DNA of 64,000 nt from Russula earlei (Eukaryota > Basidiomycota > Agaricomycetes > Russulales > Russulaceae): positions 124,001 to 188,000 of the forward strand of contig JAGFNK010000036.1 in assembly GCA_025769875.1 (NCBI GenBank), in the 5' to 3' direction. Made by a program: the position numbers and the translations under genes. This document shows, piece by piece, positions 43,125-54,371 of the stretch; the stretch's first letter is position 1; each line of letters begins with the position of its first letter. The notes under the pieces were generated by a model. The model saw nothing but the letters and a program-made list of their open reading frames with translations. It made no database searches and was not told where the DNA came from.

Positions 43125-44176
43125 CCTATCTACTGCCCTGCTTATGAGGGATCATTCTGTCTGTCTATTGTACACAATTTCTTGGATGGACACCTAGCTT
43201 TCTTGTATGGTTACTTACATTTTGAAGAAGGAAGTAACTGTGTATCTCTGCACCACTACTTGACTTACACAGTTGACACCTTACATTTCAACCCCCAGTT
43301 ACTTCGCTCCTGCTTCATGCCTTGCATCCCTACCAACCCTCTCAAATTAATTGAGAGTTATTGTCTACAAACCATAGATCTTGTGCATGGTTCATAAAAT
43401 CAAGAAACATCCTTATAATGCTTCAATAAAGGTTGAATAAATTTTGTTCTTGTCTTAACTAAAGTGCCTCGAGAATACACCTTAGAAGAAGACAAAGAAG
43501 AAGATGCTATTACCAGACACGTCTTAAGTCTGAACCATTATCGAACCTGGTCCTCCACTGCATTCCCTGTCACCACCTTAACCAACCTACATGATGGACC
43601 AGAGATTGAACCTCCTCATGAAGACTTTCCCCACCTTATTGTCACAGATTTCCTTGGAGTCTTACCATTTGGACAACTCTTAAACCATGACAAACATGCA
43701 TTGTATCTTGAAACCCTTAGTCGACTTCTACCACCAGCATGACAACAACTATTATATTGGCACCTTGCTCAAGCAAAGAACATTCAAGGACAACCAGTTG
43801 ACTACCAATCCCTACAAACCAGTGAATTGAACCTCTGGACCAGAGTCATTCAACCACACCACCACACCATTGTTCATTCCTTAAGAACAGGATATCATCT
43901 ATTCTATTTGGCTTGGACATATATCAGCTACTATCACCTCACAGTCCAGTTCTACCACCTGCATCTTAACAGGATACAAAGGGAGGACCAATCTTATGTT
44001 CAACTTGCTATTGTGCCAGGAATACACAACACCTTTGATTGGGAAACTAACTCCTGGTGATATGATGCAGATTATGACCAACCTTGGGCAATTACCAGCC
44101 CAGATGCCTCATATACTGGTCCCCCTACATATTATTCAGTTCCAGCAATCCTAGAAGCTTCAAGTCTTGTCCCTTG

Positions 44177-45122
44177 TGTCAAGACTCACTGTTGAACTAT
44201 CCAGGTCAAGAGCGAGGGGTAAGCTCAAAGATGAGTCAATAGATGTCCAAGACAGCGTGAGCAAGAAGTAGAGTCCAAAGCAGTAACAGATACCAAAGAG
44301 GTATAGTTACTGGTAGAGTCAAACAGGTATGCAGGGAAGAGGCCAGAATGGTCACAAGGGGATGTTGAAAATGCACAGTGTGTGTGATTAGATAGCAGCA
44401 GATGATAAGATCATGGGCAGATCTATCAGACAATAGTTCAGTTTAGTTGATACAAAACTGATATAAATAATGTACCTATCAGACAATAGCTACAACATGT
44501 TATCAGTACAGAGCGATAAGATATCATAGACTAAGTACTCACTTCAGTTTAGTTGATACAAAACTGAAGTGATCTACATGCTTTGTGGCGTTCTTAAGTA
44601 CCTGAGACCACCACTAAGTGCAGTGCAGCTAACTACCATTATGGATCACTAAGTATGTCCGAGGATCAGTGGTAACTAGCTACCAATTGTCCGAAATCAT
44701 CTAATCAATGTCTCTAATGTGTGCTGCAGTGTATGAGCTGAAGCCAGTAATACCTGGTCCAGGTGATCCAACATGTCAACGCATCAGAGTTGTGATTGCA
44801 TCACAATGCACCTGGGGCTCAGGCCAGTGCTGATCTCAACAGGGGACGGTCCTTAAAGGAGTACCCCAGGGATAGAGAGTGCTGTAAACAAATGGACAGT
44901 CTGAGGACTGTCCGCTACTTTATTGAGTGCTTATATACTACAAAAGAACTGCTAAATAGGGAACAAGTCATAACCTTGTTATCAAGCACAATAGAGTGAT
45001 GAGTAAGAAGTCGGAGTGCGCTTACTGAGCATGCTCAGTCATGCTCAGTAAATTGCTGAGTAAGAAGGCTTCTCTTGATGAGTAAGAGCCTTCACTGTCC
45101 ATGTGTTCACTGCTTTAGTACA
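44177..45122 (-). repeat. L3 LTR with a nested L7 solo LTR
   Basis: Matches the L3 sequence at 59072-60346 in reverse. Left end TGTCAAGACTC at 44177; right end taken as TGTAC (minus) at 45122, which is uncertain because no target duplication is seen. It contains a TATATAAGC box (minus, near 44935) and TGAGCATGCTCAG palindromes near 45035. Confidence 0.65.
44363..44841 (+). repeat. Solo LTR (L7), target duplication GGGGA
   Basis: 479 bp, TGTTGAAAAT...ATCTCAACA, flanked by GGGGA (44358-44362, 44842-44846). TATAAATAA lies near 44463. The second copy is 56043-56523. Confidence 0.94.
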
Positions 45123-46198
45123 CATGCAAGCACCTGATTCATTTTCTGTTTAGTTAGTTTAGGGCCGGTCATTTGAGGACTTGTAGTTTGGTCTAGGGAA
45201 TAGTGTTATCTTATAAGGCCCCTTATATAGTTCTATTAGGGTCCTTCAGGTCGACCCTAATACTTCTATTAAGGTCCTTAGTATTGCCTTATAGTTCGTT
45301 CTATAGTTATTAGAGTTAGTCTAATAACACGTTGCAGGGTCTTTGATACTGTGTTAGTGCCTATTGTAGAGCACCTAGAGTCGTCCTAAAGGGTCCTTAG
45401 GAAGGCCCTAATATTGTCCTTTATTGCTAAAAGGGTTGCCATTAAGTGGGGTTTGCTGTATGTTGATTGTGCAAAGAATTGCTTGTGCGACAATGCACGT
45501 GCGATATTGTGGACACCTCTACTCAACCCTTTTGCTCGTGTGAACAGGGTGACACCATAGAGGCTGGGTTTCCTCTCATAAGGAAGGGTCCTTCAAGGGC
45601 CCTCTCCAGAGAATGGTTCATGACACCTTGACCCCTCACACCAATCCAAACCACTGTCCCAACCAGCCAGGAATGCACGTGTGGCTATTGACTGGAAACA
45701 CCTCCTACTCCTAATGGAATCACCTTGTGGACACCAGGTGATTACCATCTCCCATTCTAGTAAATCTGGCTCCTGACACAGAAGATGAGCATCGTCTCAA
45801 GTTCCCTCTAGAAAGACAGTCTCCAACACAAGGGGATTCCTTGTTGAAAGACCATTGCCTCCTACTCCCCCTGACGCATATGTACTGTTGTTTACCAGTC
45901 ATATTCCTACACCAGTCATACCTCCCCAACCCTTTGCCTCACCTTTTGTCAAATCCCCTGACAGTATCGATATTAGAAATCCTGAACTACATTCCTATTT
46001 ACCAGAACAATCTTTCTTAGCTCTTAACCTACCTATGTGATCAAAGAGAGAACTACTTGAGTTCAAGAACTATTGTACACAAGCTTGGCATTTAAGAACA
46101 ACACCCTTTGTAGTTTATCAACATCCCATGAAAGAGATAAATGACTTTGCTATTTCACCAGCAGAATTTGAAGGATACTTGTGGAAGACCTGAGTAGT
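45123..46198. other. Unassigned block with GGTCCTT words and a coding-like tail
   Basis: 45160-45440 is AT-rich with recurring AGGGTCCTT / AAGGTCCTTAG words and their inverted forms. From about 45610 to 46190 plus-strand phrases look coding-like but carry several stops. I cannot assign it; it may be the displaced end of the L4 copy A interior. Confidence 0.35.
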
Positions 46199-46697
46199 TG
46201 TCACTGACTGGGGGCGGTGTCACTGACAAATCCATTCATGCACAAGACGAGCATAGTGAGTTGCAAGTTGAGTGAGATGCAAAGTTCTCACGAGTTTCGG
46301 GGATCTTGGAGATGACAATGCTGAAGCACCTGTGTTCTGTGGAGAGGGGAAGTGGATGATAAGTCTTTGCATTCAAAGACTTAGAGGCTTGAGATACTCT
46401 TAGAGACAATTGCTTGAGTACTTGCAAGCCTACAAGATCCAAAGCCAGTATCCAGTGTATTTCACAGGAGAACAAGCTTGAGGCTTGTTCTCCTTGGCAG
46501 GCAGGTTTATATACAAATAGAATGCTATATCAAATGGCATCCTCAAGGTAGAAGTGAGGCAATCAATTGAGAACATGCTGGAAAGTACTGGTATACACGA
46601 GTCAGAGATAAGAGTCATCAATCACGAGGTAGCCATGATTCTGTCCAGGTAGGCTAGCCTGGTTGCCGGTCTGGTCTGAGGTACCAGTTCTGTGACA
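46199..46697 (-). repeat. L6 3' LTR of a minus-strand gypsy element
   Basis: 499 bp, TGTCACTGAC...TCTGTGACA, with a TATATAAAC box (minus) near 46508. A polypurine tract (AAGGGGGTGA, minus) lies directly beside it at 46698-46707, which identifies this as the 3' LTR of the element extending to 48337. Confidence 0.88.
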
Positions 46698-46776
46698 TCA
46701 CCCCCTTGTTAAGGTCTAGCCCAAGTAGGGGTGAACGTTAGAGATGCAACGATGAGTGTCATAGTGAAGTTGATCT

Positions 46777-47997
46777 CAAGGGACTTGACATATTTTGTGG
46801 GGTTTGCAGCAATGATGGGGAGTTCTACAGAGGTTGGCTTTATGTCCATGTTGATTGCATAGGACACAGGTGGTGATTTTTGGACAATCAACCATGTCGT
46901 GTCCTCCATTGAGGCACCAAGTGCATTTGTTGGAAGTGCAGGAGGCGAATTGATACCAAGGGTCAAGAATGGTCTCTTTGGCGTTGTTGTGCTCTTGCTT
47001 GGTCAGCTGTGGCATGGATTGGAACAGGATTCTTGGCTTGAGTCAAGACTTAGCATTGGCTTTCACCAATTTTACTTCAGAATCTTGAATCTCCCAGAGC
47101 ATGTCATGATAGCGTCCCCTGGCCATGACAAGTGCATTAGCCATTTGTTGCACTTTCTTTGTGGCAAAGTGGTAATGAAGGACTTCTGCTTCAAGAGATA
47201 GGTCTCTTTCGTGTGTGAGTGCTTCGTTCACTGCTTTGGTATGTCTGGTCCCTTCTTGAAACAAGAAGGCATCTTTAGTGGTGAGCAGAGTGTGTGGGTA
47301 AGGGTCTGCGCAGGCTCGAATAGAGATTCGATGAGTGGGGCAGCCTGGACCATATGTAGCAGTGATGGAGGGGAAGCCATTGACAAGATCAGGAATGATG
47401 AATCATGGGGGAATGGTGTCGTTTTTGTTTCCTGGGTCTGGGATTAAGATGTCTAGTCCTAGACTTCCTTCCATCCATCCTTCTCCTAGTTCTTGTAACT
47501 TGGCCAGATTGTCGGATCCTGGAGCAAGAGGTAGTGTATAAGTGGAGGGAGGGTCATCCTGTTCACGTGGTGTGAGGTTCTCATTGAGGGTAGTAAGGTT
47601 TGTCGATTTGGGGAATAGGGGAGTTGAGTTGAGGGGGAATAGGGATGGGGTCAGGAGAGGGGGTTCAGATGTGGTATGACAGGGAGCGTCGGCTGGAGGG
47701 ACTAGCTCCACGAGTGAGGGATTGAGTACCAAAGGCGCAAAGTATGACAGGCAGGGTTTCCTTGTGCCATAGTTCTTGAGCTTGTGCTATCATTGCTGCA
47801 TGTCATATGGCACGTTGGACTAGAAGTTGGGCATTAATGACAGTGGCGGTAGAGGGAGATGGTTCTCTGGAAATTGGTAGAGGGATTAGAGTAGGAGAGT
47901 GTGGGGGAGTTGGGACGAGTGCAGCAGAGGAGGCAGTAGGGGAGTTGAGCGTAGAGGACATGCTTGGAGTGTGGTGGGATGGGAGGTGAGGAATCAT
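46777..47997 (-). pseudogene. L6 post-pol frame with two zinc knuckles
   Basis: Downstream of the chromodomain stop lies a frame beginning MSSTLNSPTASSAALVPTPP (47945) and running, with stops and shifts, through a Pro-rich part, a helical part (47264-47043, LTHERDLSLEAEVLHYHF) and two CCHC knuckles, CTWCLNGGHDMVDC and CVLCNQHGHKANLC, followed by RTPHHCC and C-x-VP (46960-46777). The last knuckle plus its R/K-TPH..C.....C-x-VP tail matches the L1 post-pol frame at about 10110-10030. The shared module in two families suggests an old, conserved extra gene. Its function is unknown. Confidence 0.65.
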
Positions 47998-48019
47998 TGG
48001 TTGTGGATGGTGGTCCTTT

Positions 48020-48337
48020 TTATATATTGGGTTGTCCAGCCGTGGCAGAGTAAAATTCTTTTAGATGTTCCGGGGCATTAAGGTCATGGTGATTGACCCA
48101 TGAGTCATCTGATGACAGATATCCTTTCCAGTGTACCAAATACTGCAGTTTGCGTGTTCGCCCAAACCTTCTTACATCGAGGATTGCTTCAATTTCGTAT
48201 TCTTCCTTGTTTTTGATGATTGGAGGGGGGCGTGTAAATGGTGTGCCATACTCCTCCATTTCTATGTAAGGGAGAAGTAAGTTGATGTGGAAGACATCGT
48301 GTATCTTCATTGATGGTGGAAGTTGAAGTTGATAGGC
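48020..48337 (-). pseudogene. L6 pol C-terminus with chromodomain (cut at 48338)
   Basis: The last 106 codons of a gypsy integrase: KIHDVFHINLLLPYIEMEEYG, then a chromodomain (LQYLVHWKGYLSSDDSW) and a short tail ending at 48020. Its upstream part is removed by the L6 plus-strand element starting at 48338. Confidence 0.88.
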
Positions 48338-48830
48338 TGTCACAAGAACCGGTACATTGGATCAGACCAGCAACCGGACAAGCCTACCTGGACATGTCTC
48401 ATGTTTCCTGTGCATTTTTATGACTCATTCAGCCTCGCAGATACCATACATTTCTCACATGTTCTACACACAGCTGCCTCACTGCTACCTCATGAATACT
48501 ATTTGATATAGCATTCTGAATGTATATAAGACTGTTGATTAACGAGAACAAGCCTCAAGCTTGTTCTTCTGTGAATATCACTGGATTTCGAACTTCAGGA
48601 CTTGTAGGCTTGCAAGACATCAAGCAATTCATCTGAAATTCCTTCCACTCATAAGTCTTCTCAACGCAAAGACTTATTTGTAACCTTCCCCTTCCGCGGA
48701 ACATATTTGCCTTGGCAATATTGTCTCCAAGATCCCCGAAATCTGCGAGAACTTAGTGTCTTGCTCAACTCTCTGCGCTCATCTCGCACGTGAACTGATT
48801 TGTCAGCAACACCGCCCCCAGTTGGTGACA
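48338..48830 (+). repeat. L6 5' LTR
   Basis: 493 bp, TGTCACAAGA...TTGGTGACA, with TATATAAGACTG near 48518. The next bases, TTAGAACA, are shared with the sequence inside the LTR at 58581 and are the likely primer-binding region. Confidence 0.88.
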
Positions 48831-48919
48831 TTAGAACAAGCTTCCCTCTTCTCAAACCCTTGACCCCAAATGCGTACCCACGCACCCACCAGAATACACC
48901 AATTTTTTTCCTTTGAAAC

Positions 48920-50587
48920 ATGACCTCTATGGCTAGAGACTGGAGATACAAAGGCCAAGGAAAGCCTACCACTCAAGGACTAGGACAATTGAGACTCCTG
49001 TTCAAACTGAACCCAGATACTGACATTGGCCTTGTCCCAGAACAATTCAGACAGAACACCTTATTCTGAAAGCTAGGAGTGGACCCTACCCCATGGACCA
49101 GGTTCTTTGCACCCTATAAGCAAGCCAAAGTAGGCCTCAGAACACTCTACAGAGTATAGTTTGAACTCAAATGATGTGAAGATTACTTCGCCGCCATTTG
49201 TGTCACACGCCCCATTTTCGAACTGAAATTTGACCCCCTTGAAGGACTAGACATGGAGGCACTGATCACTTCTGGAGAACCAGTGCCACGATCAACTCAT
49301 GAGTCGACACCTGCACCCACAGAACCAATGGAACAAGAAGCCCCTGTCGTGACAGACATACAAGTCGCCAACGATGAACCCGAAGCACCCGTCCCACAGC
49401 AACTCACATTGTCCGGCATGATGTGAGCCTTTCCCTGACCCGCCTTGTTCCAAGGCTTCAGAGGGCACGGAAGATGACCTCCGAGCCTGGACCCCAATGA
49501 CTACAACATGTGTGCCATGTACGGCCGTGACAAATGCCCCTCTGACAACGGTAAACTCGAAGGTGTTCCTCCAAAGGCCTTCAACAGCGACCGCACGTGC
49601 ACCCACGCATTCCTTACTGTGTTTCAAAGGTTCACGAGAATGAACTTTGACAGCAAAATCGCACAGAACCCCATCAAAAAATGCGCCTACTTCTTGTCAC
49701 TTATGGAAGGACCTCATGTTGACGGATGGGTCGAAGCCATGGACGAATGGCTTGAAAAGGTTATGCTTGACCCAGACAAAATTCCCTTCGGACTAACAGC
49801 CTGGCAAGCTATGGAACAACAATTTAGATGAGCGTTCACCAACTACACCAAACGTGAGCACGCGCAGGACCAGCTACACGAACTCAGAATGAAAGAAAAC
49901 AATCTTGATGAGTATATTGCAAATTTTGAACTACTCGCGCGCCATGGATCTTTGCACACTGACGACCCAATGGTCATGAGACTGTTCATGTGTGGACTTC
50001 CCAAACCCCTGGTTGAAGCTATCATCAACCAAGAAGACCCTGTTATGTTCCAAGAGTGGATTTCCAGTGCACAAAAACAACACCGGATCTGGATGCATAA
50101 ACATGCAGTCCTTACAGATCACGCCAATACGCATAACTGCAACGCAAACCCAAATTGACCCTGGGCCCGCCTTTCTACATGGGGAACACGCACAAACAAT
50201 TCAACGAATGCAACCATGCCTTGCACTTGCCTTCCACCCCATGACCCGAATGCGATGGACACTAGCGCCAGTGCAGCACGTAAAGCCATCACCAAAGCCA
50301 ACAAAGAAAAACATCACGCCGAAGGCAGATGTTTGCACTGCTAAAAACAGGGACAACTTGCCAGAGATTGCCCCACAAAATTGAAACGCGAAATGACACA
50401 CACCCATGTGGTGGAGGTGACCACCACCACATCTGAATCCTCCGTCATTGAAATCGTTGAAGAAAGTGCGACTGCCAAAGTCGCAAAGGCTGCTAAAGCC
50501 CTCTCTAAAGAAGAGAGGGAGGAGTTTATCAAGATGTTGACTGGAGAGACCGATAACAACAAAGAAAAGGATTTTTTGGATGCCTGA
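48920..50587 (+). pseudogene. L6 gag
   Basis: Starts MTSMARDWRYKG at 48920. Conserved stretches: NGKLEGVPPKAFN, FTRMNFDSKIAQNPIKKCAY, GPHVDGWVEAMDEWL, LDEYIANFELLARHG, FMCGLPKPLVEAII, then a degenerate CCHC knuckle near 50330 (GRCLHC, stop, QLARDC). Many stops (near 49070, 49170, 49425, 49830, 50157) break it. The related gag at 58504-57740 is more intact. Confidence 0.85.
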
Positions 50588-50592
50588 GCATA

Positions 50593-51150
50593 TTGGTGAT
50601 CGCTTGGGCCTTAGGTATCACCAATGTATATAACACTATAAAAAAGTCAATGCAGGTCAATTTGACAATGTATGTTGGAACCTCAAAAGCCAAAAAGAAA
50701 ACTGCATTAATTGACAGCAGGGCAACTGAATGTTTTATTTCCCCAAAGTTGACTAAAGAACTCCAACTAAAAACACAAAAACTATCAACACCCAGAGTAG
50801 TGAAAAATGTTGACAATACCCCCAACTGTCTAGGAAAAATCACCCAAGCAGTAGACCTACAATTGACACTACTGGGACAGAAGAACAGACATCAGTTCCT
50901 TGTAGCTGATATTGGACAAGATGAACTGATCCTAGGCTATCCCTTCCTTCAGTCGACAAACCCCAAAATTAATTGGACTGAAGGAACATTAATGGGAAGG
51001 ATAACCTTATCTGGAGATCAAGACACACCAGATTGGATAAAAAGCCTTACCATATGGGAAGAAGGCGATGAGCTTTGGATACAAACCCAACTACGAAAGA
51101 CCACAATTGCCCAACAGTTGGCAGAGTCACAAATGGAAACAAAACAATAA
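50593..51150 (+). pseudogene. L6 protease
   Basis: An open frame of 185 codons holding the retropepsin-like motif TALIDSRAT, in which Gly of the usual D-S/T-G-A active site is changed to Arg, and the C-terminal ELILGYPFLQ. The change should abolish activity. Confidence 0.85.
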
Positions 51151-52879
51151 ACCTGGCAACAAATAGTCCCCCCTCAATACCACAAATATGGTCAAGTTTT
51201 CATGGAACGAGAATCAGAGAGATTCCCTGAACCTAGAAAATGGGACCATGCCATTGACCTTGAAGTCAGATGCCCCCACTACAATCAATTGTAGAGTTTA
51301 TCCCCTCTCACCCAAAGAAAAAGAAGAACAAGGAAAATTCCTTGAACAAAATCTATGACTAAAATGAATTAGAAGGTCTAACTCACCATATGCAAGCGGT
51401 TTCTTCCTAATTAAGAAGAAAGATGGCAAGTTTCAACCAGTACAAGATTAAGAAATCTAAACAAATGGACAATACCTAACATCTACCCTCTTCCCTTAAT
51501 CCCAGAATTGATACATGCCCTAGCAGATAAAGAACTCTCTACCAAGTTTGATATCAGATGGGGCAACAACAACATCAGAATCAAAAAGGGAGATGAATGG
51601 AAAGCCGCCTTCAAGACTAGTGAGGGACTGACCGAACCAACAGTAATGTTCTTTGGACTAACCAACTCCCCTGCAACCTTCCAAACCATGATGGACGATA
51701 TCATTATTGCAACACAAGATGATGAAAAAGAACACCAATCCAAAGTCGAACATATCCTAACAAAACTAAAGCTACATGACCTATACCTTAAGCCAGAGAA
51801 ATGTCAGTTCCACAAAAGGAAGGTTGAATACCTAGGAGTAATTATTGGCGAAGGAAAGATAACTATGGACCCAGTCAAAGTCAAAGGAATCAAAGACTGG
51901 CCCACGCCAAAAACATTGAAAGAAGTTCAAAGTTTTTTAGGATTCTGCAATTTCTACTGCAACTTCATCCCAAACTTTTCAATAAAAGCCAGACCCCTCA
52001 ACGACCTCACAAAAAGAATAGACAATGGGAATGGACACCCAAAGAAGAACAGGTGTTTCAAGCACTAAAGGAAACATGCATATCCTACCCAGTCTTACAA
52101 ACACCAGACTGGACCAAACAATTTATCCTTGATACTGATGCATCTGGATTCGCTATAGGAGCAGTCATTTCTCAAGAACATGAAGATGGACTCCACCACA
52201 TAGCATTCTATTCAAGAACACTATTAATACAGAGAGAAACTATGACACACATGACAAAGAATTAGCTGCCATCATTTTCAGCCTAAAAAGCAGTTGACCA
52301 TTCTTTCTAGGAGCAGACAAACCAGTTAGAATAAGAACCGACCACAAAAATCTTACATACTTCAAAGAACCACAAAGGTTGACAGGATGACAAGCAAGAT
52401 GGATGCAATACATGCAAGACTTCAACATGACTATGGAACATGTCCCAGGACACACCCATACCATTGCCAACACTCTTTCTTGTTGCAAAGACCTTAACAA
52501 GGGGGTAGAATAACAAAAAACTACCCTTCTTCCACCCAAAATTTTGACATGAAAATTTTACCTACCCAATAAACCAGTCAAACAATGAGAAATCTTACTG
52601 ACAATAACATGATGCCCCACCCACAGGACACCCTGGAATAGCCAAGACATGGGACTTAGTCAAGCAACACTATGAAGGACCTAGACTATTACAGTTTGTA
52701 GAACAATATGTCAAAGGTTGTGCCAAATGTCAAGAATCTAAAACTAACCTACCTAGAAAAAAGGCCACAACTTTTCCACTCGACACACATGTAGAACAAG
52801 GCCCATTCCAATACATATCAATGGACCTCATCACTGATCTACCCAAATCAAAAGGATTTGACAGCATTCTCACCATCAT
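51151..52879 (+). pseudogene. L6 RT, RNase H and integrase N-terminus
   Basis: The RT reads LSTKFDIRWGNNNIRI, AAFKTSEGL, then TMMDDI directly followed by IIATQDDEKEH: the YxDD active-site segment is missing by a small deletion near 51700. The connection (YLGVIIGEG, FLGFCNFYCNFIPNFS) and RNase H (FILDTDASGFAIGAVI) follow. Integrase has GHPGIAKTWDLVKQHY, CAKCQESK and MDLITDLPKSKGFDSILTI, and is cut at 52879. Multiple stops in 51290-51480 and 52240-52620. Confidence 0.85.
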
Positions 52880-53712
52880 TGTTATGAACCAAGGCCAGGT
52901 CCTGGCCGTATATTGTCCTATTTCACTCAAGAGAGACCTCCCTCACTTTGCATTGCCAACTCACTTCCGTTTCTTGAGGCTACCCCTCCTGTGGTGCAAG
53001 ATATTGCTATTGCAAAGGCACTATAACACGACCAGGCACCTCGTTTCCTACTCGGGTAATCATTGTGTGGCAGCCACATGGCCACCCAGCCACCAAGAAC
53101 CCAAAACAGTGGCACAAACTCTTAGAAACTGTTGCATAACTCATCTGATGTCATCAAGGCTCCAATGACATCATGGCTGACTGAGCGACTCCACAGTGAC
53201 CTCATAGGCTCACTAAGCGCTCCACAGTGACATCATAATGATGTCATCACTCCACAATGATCAGTAATATGCTCAGTAAGCCTGAAACTTGACACAAGCG
53301 AGTTTATGCCTCTATAGTCCTATTGGATGGTACCAAAGGGTCTAGAATAGTTCCAGTTCTTTGTAATCGACCCTGTACACTGTATATAAGCCCCAATGTA
53401 GCATGGCAGTTGTCAGACTGTCCATTTGTGATACTCTCATCCTCCTGGGTACTCCCCCTGTGACCACTCAGTTTAAAGTCTACTCTCGTCTTCAAGGTAC
53501 TCTTCAACAACCGCCTTGTTTAAAGCCCCCTCGCTACACTGGCCTCTAGTCTTTGCCTTTGCCTCCTGCAAACACCTACCAGCCCCCATCTGGTACCTCC
53601 TCGTCATTTGGCTCGTCCTCCTGTTCAATGCTGCTTATGCTGCGTATCATCTGTTCCAACCCTTGCCCACCTGCTCCTGAGTCCTTAGTGATCAGCAGTA
53701 TGTGTCTTGACA
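52880..53712 (+). repeat. L4 5' LTR, copy B
   Basis: 833 bp, TGTTATGAACC...GTCTTGACA, with TATATAAGCCCC near 53390. It interrupts the L6 integrase. Confidence 0.87.
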
Positions 53713-53758
53713 TCTGGACAGTCTCTCATCATTCCTGTATTGACCAGCCAATGCTCAA

Positions 53759-54371
53759 GTGTCTACTCCCAACTCCCCCACTCTTGTCAATACCTCCCTG
53801 CGTCTCCCTTCTCTCCAACCCACTCCACGCACTGCCCTTCATCTCCTTACTGAAGACCTTGATCCAGTCGACACATCTTCACCCCTCAGCATCTTGTACT
53901 CCCCAATGGCTCCCTCATCATCTCCTACCACTGCCCAGCCCATTCCAGGCGACTTTGTCCCCATCAGCACTCCCCCTCCAGCACAGAATGAACAGCAGCA
54001 AGCAGACCGTCCTCCCTTGCCTGAAGGCTTCCTTGATCGTCCCCCTTGCACAGCATTTCAGTTCCATCCTCACCAGTACTTCATCCTTCTCAGTACCAAC
54101 CGCTCCCACAAGCAGTGGCATCCACTCCACAACTTAAACCACCAAGACTACCTGTCATGCATCCCTACCACTGATCAACTAACTCATTGCGCCTTCACCA
54201 ACACCTTCACAACCACTGTTTCATGCACGCATTGTCCACACTTTTGCTGTGGAACCCTCCAATGCTGCCCTTGCCACCGAATATAGCCTCACCCCCTTTC
54301 GGCATTTGTTCTAACGTCAAGATATATGCCCCAGATGCTGACTTCCCCCTCAGACATATCACTTACATTTT
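53759..54371 (+). pseudogene. L4 interior protein, start (copy B)
   Basis: MSTPNSPTLVNTSL, a Pro/Ser-rich part, PPLPEGFLDRPP, FHPHQYFIL, DYLSCIPTTDQLT and onward to 54286, where a frame change occurs. Homologous to copy A from 41984. Element X copy B begins at 54372 and removes the rest. Confidence 0.55.

Larger units (their letters stand above)
41984..44060 (+). pseudogene. L4 interior protein, unrecognised (copy A)
   Basis: The part after the LTR begins MSTPNSPTLVN and runs through a Pro/Ser-rich region, DYLTCIPTTDQLS, VEPSNTALATDKYNLTPFSI and FNTLLFRKLP, then, beyond the solo LTR, GSFCLSIVHNFLDGHLAF and PLKLIESYCLQTID. An AATAAA lies near 43425. A second stretch (43464-44060) reads PREYTLEEDKEED, FPHLIVTDFLGVLPFGQL and YHLFYLAWTYISYYHLT. 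It shows no CCHC knuckle, protease, RT or integrase motif. Copies B and C share these phrases, so this was a real protein of roughly 600-700 residues in the founder. It might be an unusual gag; I do not recognise it. Several stops and frame changes. Confidence 0.5.
41100..44176 (+). mobile_element. L4 LTR element, copy A, with an unrecognised gene
   Basis: It begins with an 838-bp LTR (41100-41937, TGTTGTG...CTTGACA) and continues with a coding-like interior to at least 44060. A solo L1-type LTR interrupts it (42642-43124). No second LTR is found; an L3 LTR follows at 44177. Copies B (52880) and C (63555-60986) share the same LTR and interior. Confidence 0.7.
48338..52879 (+). mobile_element. 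L6 gypsy element, plus strand, decayed and truncated
   Basis: A 5' LTR (48338-48830), gag, protease, RT, RNase H and part of integrase follow in the normal order. It is cut at 52879 by an L4 element, and the rest is absent. Frequent stops show age. Confidence 0.88.
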
